Source of the DNA: Hyphomicrobiales bacterium
GTDB lineage: Bacteria; Pseudomonadota; Alphaproteobacteria; Rhizobiales; Rhizobiaceae
Direction of reading: 5' to 3'
Length of the DNA: 64,000 nt
Assembly (NCBI GenBank): GCA_900465665.1
Contig: UBJO01000011.1
Span: 124,001 to 188,000 of the forward strand
In this document: piece after piece, positions 59,137 to 64,000 of the stretch
Position numbering within the stretch: position 1 is the stretch's first letter
How the letters are laid out: each line of letters starts with the position of its first letter
Translations under genes and position numbers: made by a program
The notes under the pieces: generated by a model
Seen by the model: only the letters and a program-made list of their open reading frames with translations
The model's database searches: none
What the model was told of the DNA's origin: nothing

Positions 59137-60288
59137 ATGTCGGTCGAACATGCCGCTATTATCGGAGCGGGCGTCGCTGGTCTGACGGCGGCGCTGGCAC
59201 TCGCCAGGCATGGCATTCGTTCCGAAATCTTCGAACAGGCGCCTGAGCTGACCGAGGTGGGCGCCGGGCTGCAGATATCGCCCAACGCGTCGCGCATCCT
59301 CGACAAGCTCGGCGTTCTCGACCTGTTGACGCCGGTCTGGCTCGAGCCGAACAGCATTCGCCTGATCTCCGGCACGTCACTGCATGAACTGGCCGCCGTG
59401 CCATCAGGCCCCGCCGCCCGCGCGCGCTGGGAGGCGCCCTACGGGGTGCTGCATCGCACCAGCCTGCAAGGCGCGCTGCTTGCCGCCGTAAAAGACAATC
59501 CGCTCTGCACGCTGCATCTCGGCTCACGCATCGAAAGCGGCGACATCGCTGCGATCGCCCGTGCGGGCGGCGTGATCATCGGCGCCGATGGCGTTTGGTC
59601 GAAGACGCGCGATCTCATCGCCGACAGCCCCTCCTCGCGCTTTTCCGGCAACATCGCCTATCGCTTCACCGTCTCGGCGGCGGATGCGCGGGGCGTCCTC
59701 AACCGCGAGAGCGTTTCGGCCTTTCTCGGGCCATCGGCGCATCTGGTCGCCTATCCGCTGCGCGAGACCGACAGCTTCAACATGGTGGCGATCACCACGG
59801 GCCATGCTGCTACGCGCGAATGGCTCTCACAGCCGACGCAGGCGCAGCGACAGCAGTTGCTCGCCCGCTTCTCGCGCTGGAACCCGGCGTTGCTGTCATT
59901 GTTCGAAAAGTCCGGTGAGATGACTTTCTGGCCGCTTTACGAGGCGACGCGCGGCAAGTGGCAGAACGGCCGCGACACGGTGCTGATCGGCGATGCGGCG
60001 CATGCGATGATGCCGTTTGCCGCGCAAGGTGCCGCGATGGCGATCGAGGACGCCTACGAACTGGCGTCGTTCCTGGCCAAACGTCCTGTTTCAGAAGCGC
60101 TGCCGCTGTTCGAGACGCATCGCGTGCCGCGCGTGAACCGGCTGCGCCAGCGCGGCGCGTTCAACCAGTTCGTCTATCACGCCCGTGGTCCATTCCGGAT
60201 CGGGCGTGATATCGTTCTGTCGCTGAAGCCGCCGCAAAGTCTCGCGGCGGATCTCGACTGGATCTACGCTTATCGCGCGATCGACTGA
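59137..60288 (+). CDS. FAD-dependent monooxygenase (salicylate-hydroxylase-like)
   Basis: A 383-residue flavoprotein. Rossmann motif GAGVAGLTAALAL (about 10-22), the second FAD motif LIGDAAHAMMPFAAQGAAMAIEDA (DG-type), and GADGVWSKTR mark the aromatic hydroxylase superfamily. It is closest in layout to salicylate-1-hydroxylase or 6-hydroxynicotinate monooxygenase types; the substrate is unknown. The ATG at 59137 is 43 bp after the zinc-finger stop, so they may be cotranscribed. Confidence 0.88.
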   Translation: MSVEHAAIIGAGVAGLTAALALARHGIRSEIFEQAPELTEVGAGLQISPNASRILDKLGVLDLLTPVWLEPNSIRLISGTSLHELAAVPSGPAARARWEAPYGVLHRTSLQGALLAAVKDNPLCTLHLGSRIESGDIAAIARAGGVIIGADGVWSKTRDLIADSPSSRFSGNIAYRFTVSAADARGVLNRESVSAFLGPSAHLVAYPLRETDSFNMVAITTGHAATREWLSQPTQAQRQQLLARFSRWNPALLSLFEKSGEMTFWPLYEATRGKWQNGRDTVLIGDAAHAMMPFAAQGAAMAIEDAYELASFLAKRPVSEALPLFETHRVPRVNRLRQRGAFNQFVYHARGPFRIGRDIVLSLKPPQSLAADLDWIYAYRAID

Positions 60289-60300
60289 CAGCGTCGCTGA

Positions 60301-61491
60301 TCAGACCGCCTTGGCGGCGGCGAAGCCGCGCTCGATATCGAGCTTGATATCGGCAACATCCTCCAGACCGATCTGAAGGCGGATCACCGGCCCCTCGGTC
60401 GGCGACTTGGTGACGCGGCGGTCGTTCAGGTTGACATGGACCGCCAGACTTTCGAAGCCACCCCAGGACCAGCCGAGACCGAAGATCCTCAGCGCATCGA
60501 GGAAGGCATGCGCCTTCGGCTTGAAGGCGGCCGGGCTATCTGCCTTCAGTACGAAGGAAAAGATGCCACTGGCGCCCTTGAAGTCGCGCTTCCAGAGCTC
60601 GTGGCCCGGGAAGCTGGGCAGCGCCGGATGCAGCACGGCGGCGACGTCTTCGTGGCCCTCCAACCATTTCGCAATGGTGAGCGCGCTTTCGTAGTGACGC
60701 TCGAGGCGCACGCCCATGGTGCGAAGGCCGCGCAGGATCTGGTAGGCATCGTCAGGCGCGCCGCAGATGCCGAGCGTGATGTTGGCCTCGTGCAGCTGCT
60801 CCCAGTGCTTGGCATTGGCCGAAACCGTGCCCATCAGAATATCGGAGTGACCGGACGGATATTTCGTCGCCGCGTGGATCGAGATATCGACACCGTAATC
60901 GAGCGGGCGGAAATAGACTGGTGTCGCCCAGGTATTGTCCATCGTTACCACTGCGCCATGCTTGTGGGCGATCGCGGCGATCGCCGGGATATCCTGCATC
61001 TCGAAGGTGTTGGAGCCCGGCGCTTCCGTGTGCACCAGCTTGGTGTTCGGCTTGATCAGCGTCTCGATGCCAACGCCGATCGCCGGATCGTAATATTCGA
61101 CGGAAACGCCCAAGCGCTTCAGCATCGTGTCGCAGAAATGGCGGGTCGGGCCATAGACCGAATCGACCACCAGCGCATGATCGCCCGACGACAGGAAAGC
61201 CAGGAACGGCACGGTGACGGCGGCGAGACCCGAGGGAACGAGGATCGTTCCGGCCGATCCCTCAAGCGCGTCGATCGCCTCGCAAAGAGCATCGGTGGTT
61301 GGCGTTCCGCGTGTCCCGTAGGTGTATTTCTGCGCCCGCTGGTCCATCGCCTTGGCATTGGGAAACAGCACCGTCGACGCGTGCACGACGGGCGGATTGA
61401 CGAAGCCATGATAGTCGGAAGGGTCGTTGCCGATATGCGAAAGGCGGGTGTTGATGCCGGCGTTTTGCAGCAGGCCGTCTCTATCTGTCAT
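60301..61491 (-). CDS. metC: Cystathionine beta-lyase
   Basis: A 396-residue PLP enzyme of the Cys/Met metabolism family that cleaves cystathionine to homocysteine. The internal aldimine Lys is in SIHAATKYPSGHSDILMG; PLP contacts TYGTRGTPT and VTMDNTWATP are intact. Family members also include methionine gamma-lyase, so beta-lyase is inferred from overall similarity. It is divergent from aapJ across a 379-bp region. Confidence 0.93.
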   Translation of the reverse strand: MTDRDGLLQNAGINTRLSHIGNDPSDYHGFVNPPVVHASTVLFPNAKAMDQRAQKYTYGTRGTPTTDALCEAIDALEGSAGTILVPSGLAAVTVPFLAFLSSGDHALVVDSVYGPTRHFCDTMLKRLGVSVEYYDPAIGVGIETLIKPNTKLVHTEAPGSNTFEMQDIPAIAAIAHKHGAVVTMDNTWATPVYFRPLDYGVDISIHAATKYPSGHSDILMGTVSANAKHWEQLHEANITLGICGAPDDAYQILRGLRTMGVRLERHYESALTIAKWLEGHEDVAAVLHPALPSFPGHELWKRDFKGASGIFSFVLKADSPAAFKPKAHAFLDALRIFGLGWSWGGFESLAVHVNLNDRRVTKSPTEGPVIRLQIGLEDVADIKLDIERGFAAAKAV

Positions 61492-61870
61492 GTCTAATTA
61501 AGCCTTTGGAATGAACGCGCTTTGCCGAAGTCTTGGACCTCTCCTGAGACGGGGTCAACCCCACTCACGTAACGTGAAGTCGGCCGAGAGAACCGGCCGG
61601 TACGGCATTTATCCAGATATATCAGTGAGTTTGCGCGATTTTTTTCGCCAAACGCTGCCTTTTGGGTAATCAATTGCTCATTTTGTGAGCCCCGCTCAGC
61701 AAATTGCCGAAATATCACGCAATCTTTTGGCGCGAGACTTGACCGTGATGACATTTCCGACTGTGATAGACCAACTCGCGCCGGGAGGGTGTCGGGTCTT
61801 TTGGGGGGTCAGCATGCTTCTGCGGATGCTCCCACAATAAACAAAAGATAACGGAAAAAGGTTGGGAAAA
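61492..61870. other. Divergent intergenic region metC-aapJ (379 bp)
   Basis: No gene or RNA is recognisable. It contains a near-perfect 11-bp palindrome CACGTAACGTG (61566-61576), a GC-rich CGGCCG...CGGCCG segment at 61581-61600, a promoter candidate for aapJ (61739-61767), and an AGCAT/ATGCT hairpin about 40 bases before aapJ. No SAM-II type riboswitch signature is seen before metC. Confidence 0.55.
61739..61767 (+). promoter_or_regulatory. Candidate sigma70 promoter for aapJ
   Basis: CTTGACC-type -35 (TTGACC, 61739-61744) is 17 bases from TGTGAT (61762-61767). The -35 matches the rhizobial CTTGAC consensus well; the -10 is weak. It predicts a 5' leader of about 100 bases. Confidence 0.38.
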
Positions 61871-62896
61871 ATGAAGATTAAGCTTCTGTCGGTCGCCATT
61901 GGCGCAGCAGTCTTCGCACTTGGCGCTTCGGCAGCTTCGGCGACGACGCTCGGGGACGTAAAAGCAAAAGGGTTCGTTCAGTGCGGCGTCAACACCGGCT
62001 TGACCGGTTTTGCGGCACCTGACGCTTCCGGCAACTGGGCCGGTTTCGACGTCGATTTCTGCAAGGCCGTTGCATCCGCCGTCTTCGGCGATCCGACCAA
62101 GGTGAAGTACACGCCGACAAACGCCAAGGAGCGCTTCACGGCGCTGCAGTCCGGCGAAATCGACGTCCTGTCGCGTAACACGACGTGGACCATCAACCGT
62201 GACACCGCTCTCGGCTTCAACTTCCGCCCGATCACCTATTATGACGGTCAGGGCTTCATGGTTCGCAAGAGCCTGAACGTGAAGTCGGCTCTCGAACTCT
62301 CGGGCGCGGCGATCTGCGTACAGTCCGGCACCACGACCGAGCTCAACCTCGCCGACTACTTCAAGGCCAACAACCTGCAGTACAATCCGGTGGTTTTCGA
62401 AAAGCTCGAGGAAGTCAACGCAGCCTATGATTCGGGCCGTTGCGACGTCTACACCACCGACCAGTCCGGCCTCTACTCGCTGCGTCTGACGCTGAAGAAC
62501 CCCGACGAGCACATGATCCTGCCTGAGATCATCTCCAAGGAGCCGCTCGGCCCGGCCGTTCGCCAGGGCGACGACCAGTGGTTCGACATCGTTTCCTGGA
62601 CGGCTTACGCGCTGATCAATGCCGAGGAATTCGGCATCACCCAGGCAAACGTCGACGAGATGAAGAACTCGCCGAACCCTGACATCAAGCGCTTCCTCGG
62701 CTCCGAGGCTGACACCAAGATCGGCACCGATCTCGGTCTCACCAACGACTGGGCTGCAAACGTCATCAAGGGCGTCGGCAACTACGGCGAAATCTTCGAG
62801 CGCAACATCGGCCAGGGCAGCCCGCTGAAGATCGCTCGCGGCCTGAACGCGCTGTGGAACAAGGGCGGCATCCAGTACGCACCTCCGGTCCGCTAA
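61871..62896 (+). CDS. aapJ: General L-amino acid ABC transporter substrate-binding protein AapJ
   Basis: A 341-residue periplasmic binding protein, the length known for Rhizobium AapJ. A signal peptide (KIKLLSVAIGAAVFALGASAASA) precedes a two-lobed amino-acid-binding fold (KAKGFVQCGVNTGLTGFAAP, WAGFDVDFCKAVASAVFG, LSRNTTWTINRD). It binds a broad range of L-amino acids and delivers them to the AapQ/AapM/AapP transporter. ATG at 61871 with GGGAA nearby. It is transcribed with aapQ, separated by a hairpin. Confidence 0.96.
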   Translation: MKIKLLSVAIGAAVFALGASAASATTLGDVKAKGFVQCGVNTGLTGFAAPDASGNWAGFDVDFCKAVASAVFGDPTKVKYTPTNAKERFTALQSGEIDVLSRNTTWTINRDTALGFNFRPITYYDGQGFMVRKSLNVKSALELSGAAICVQSGTTTELNLADYFKANNLQYNPVVFEKLEEVNAAYDSGRCDVYTTDQSGLYSLRLTLKNPDEHMILPEIISKEPLGPAVRQGDDQWFDIVSWTAYALINAEEFGITQANVDEMKNSPNPDIKRFLGSEADTKIGTDLGLTNDWAANVIKGVGNYGEIFERNIGQGSPLKIARGLNALWNKGGIQYAPPVR

Positions 62897-62916
62897 TCGG
62901 CCCCCATATGAAAGCC

Positions 62917-62943
62917 CGGAAAGGCGGCCAAGCCGCCTTTCCG
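62917..62943 (+). other. 12-bp stem-loop between aapJ and aapQ
   Basis: CGGAAAGGCGGC and GCCGCCTTTCCG (62917-62928 and 62932-62943) form a perfect stem with a CAA loop. There is no U-tract, so it is likelier to stabilise the aapJ mRNA 3' end and give more AapJ than membrane subunits than to stop transcription fully. Confidence 0.75.
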
Positions 62944-62994
62944 TCTTCCAAAAAAGAAAAGCCCTAAAAGGGGCACACAGGGGAAAGGCTCGGC

Positions 62995-64000
62995 ATGGCG
63001 CAGCAAGAGGCGGCTCACACCACACCCATATCCGAAAACGGCTGGAACTACCGGTCCGTACTCAACGACCCGAAATATCGGGGCATCTTCTTCCAGGTCA
63101 TCACCGTTGTCGCACTCGTCGGCCTCGTCTGGTGGATCGCGCACAACACCGCGGCCAACCTGGCGCGCAGCAACACGGCCTCGGGCTTCGGCTTCCTGCG
63201 CGGCCGCGCCGGCTTCGAAGTCGGCCAGTCGCTGATCAGCTATTCCAGCGATTCGACCTATGGACGCGCGCTTGTCGTCGGTATCCTCAACACCATGCTG
63301 GTGGCCATCACCGGCATCATCACGGCGACCATCATCGGCTTCATCGTCGGCATCGGGCGCCTGTCGCACAACTGGCTGATCGCCAAACTGTGCCAGATCT
63401 ATGTCGAGGTGTTCCGCAACATCCCGCCGCTGCTCGTCATCTTCTTCTGGTATTCCGGCGTTCTCGCCGTTCTGCCGCAGCCGCGTGAATCACTGCATCT
63501 GCCGTTCAGCATGTTCCTCAACAATCGCGGCCTGGCCTTCCCTCGCCCGATCTTCGAGAGCGGCATGCTCGCGGTCCTGGCGGCCTTCGTGATCGCGATC
63601 ATCGCCGTTATCGTCATGGCGCGCTGGGCGCACAAGCGGCAGGCTGCCACCGGCAAGCCGTTCCACACCATCTGGGTGTCGATCGGGCTCATCGTCGGTT
63701 TGCCCGTCGTGGCCTTCCTCGCATCGGGACTGCCGATGTCCTTCGACATTCCCGTCGCCGGCAAGTTCAACCTCACTGGCGGCTCGGTTGTCGGGCCTGA
63801 GTTCATGTCGCTGTTCCTGGCGCTGTCCTTCTATACCGCATCCTTCATCGCCGAGATCGTTCGCGGCGGTATCCGCGGCGTGCCGAAGGGCCAGTCGGAA
63901 GCGGCCGGCGCGCTCGGTCTGCATCCCTCCAGCGTCACGCGCCTCGTCGTCGTGCCGCAGGCCATGCGCATCATCATCCCGCCGCTGACGAGCCAGTATC
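62995..64000 (+). CDS. aapQ: General L-amino acid ABC transporter permease AapQ (3' truncated by window)
   Basis: The frame opens at ATG 62995 and runs to the end of the window without a stop; 335 residues of a protein usually near 400. Hydrophobic segments include VITVVALVGLVWWIA, MLVAITGIITATIIGFIVGI and SGMLAVLAAFVIAIIAVIVMA. The His/Glu/Gln permease EAA loop region is seen at EAAGALGLHPSSVTRLVVVPQAMR. A long insertion before the EAA region is typical of AapQ/YhdX-like permeases. It pairs with AapM and AapP, which should follow outside the window. Confidence 0.93.
   Translation, partial: MAQQEAAHTTPISENGWNYRSVLNDPKYRGIFFQVITVVALVGLVWWIAHNTAANLARSNTASGFGFLRGRAGFEVGQSLISYSSDSTYGRALVVGILNTMLVAITGIITATIIGFIVGIGRLSHNWLIAKLCQIYVEVFRNIPPLLVIFFWYSGVLAVLPQPRESLHLPFSMFLNNRGLAFPRPIFESGMLAVLAAFVIAIIAVIVMARWAHKRQAATGKPFHTIWVSIGLIVGLPVVAFLASGLPMSFDIPVAGKFNLTGGSVVGPEFMSLFLALSFYTASFIAEIVRGGIRGVPKGQSEAAGALGLHPSSVTRLVVVPQAMRIIIPPLTSQY

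Noticed and set aside
61492-61700. SAM-II riboswitch upstream of metC
   Set aside because: The characteristic pseudoknot core is not present; only short GC hairpins are seen.
61728-61744. Sigma54 (-24/-12) promoter for aapJ
   Set aside because: TGGCGC-N5-TTGAC resembles the consensus, but the essential GC of the -12 element is GA; the sequence is better explained as a sigma70 -35.

Overview
This is a GC-rich 64 kb window from the chromosome of a Rhizobium-type alphaproteobacterium. The evidence is gene content and order: dusB(nifR3)-ntrB-ntrC-ntrY-ntrX-hfq-hflX, a pyruvate dehydrogenase E1 beta subunit carrying its own lipoyl domain, a fused ispDF, a LexA site of the GTTC-N7-GTTC type, and the aapJ/aapQ amino-acid transporter genes typical of Rhizobium. 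Almost everything is core housekeeping DNA. I see no rRNA, tRNA, insertion sequence, phage or CRISPR array. The first gene (deaminase) and the last (aapQ) are cut by the window edges.

Layout. 1-2.6 kb (+): deaminase, mazG and an FAD monooxygenase. 2.6-12 kb (-): the nitrogen regulation cluster with hfq and hflX. 12.1-13.8 kb (+): ispDF and a pncC-like gene. 13.8-28.1 kb (-): a RatA/COQ10-like protein, two tandem P-loop kinase-like paralogues, a ParDE toxin-antitoxin pair, lipA, two small GlsB/YeaQ membrane proteins, the pdhABC-lpdA set interrupted by a GDSL hydrolase and an acetyltransferase, ftsB, eno, kdsA and a VOC protein. 28.2-33 kb: lexA (+), comEC (-), gltA (+). 33-48 kb (-): the envelope and translation block lpxB-lpxI-lpxA-fabZ-lpxD-bamA-rseP-cdsA-uppS-frr-pyrH-tsf-rpsB, then a secreted pentapeptide-repeat protein and an EipB-like periplasmic protein. 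48.2-51.1 kb (+): RidA, glycerophosphodiesterase, FemAB-like acyltransferase and HIT protein. 51.1-58.7 kb (-): PAP2 phosphatase, clpA, clpS, phasin, two small DUF proteins, cysE and an alpha/beta hydrolase. 58.8-64 kb: zinc-finger protein and FAD monooxygenase (+), metC (-), aapJ and aapQ (+).

How the genes work together. NtrB/NtrC and NtrY/NtrX sense nitrogen status; Aap uptake is a known target of this regulation in Rhizobium. PdhABC, LpdA and LipA supply acetyl-CoA, Eno supplies PEP for KdsA, and GltA draws acetyl-CoA into the TCA cycle. LpxA/D/I/B, FabZ, KdsA, UppS, CdsA, RseP and BamA build the envelope. ClpS/ClpA and LexA belong to proteolysis and DNA-damage control.

The most interesting sequence-level signals are regulatory: a perfect FNR/FixK-type site upstream of pdhA, two TGC-N3-GCA sites in the phasin promoter region, an unexplained 16-bp palindrome upstream of gltA, a terminator hairpin embedded in the 3' coding end of lpxB, and a 12-bp hairpin between aapJ and aapQ. 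The main accessory insertion is the tandem kinase-like pair plus parDE near 14.3-16.1 kb. I did not find a clearly new multi-gene system.
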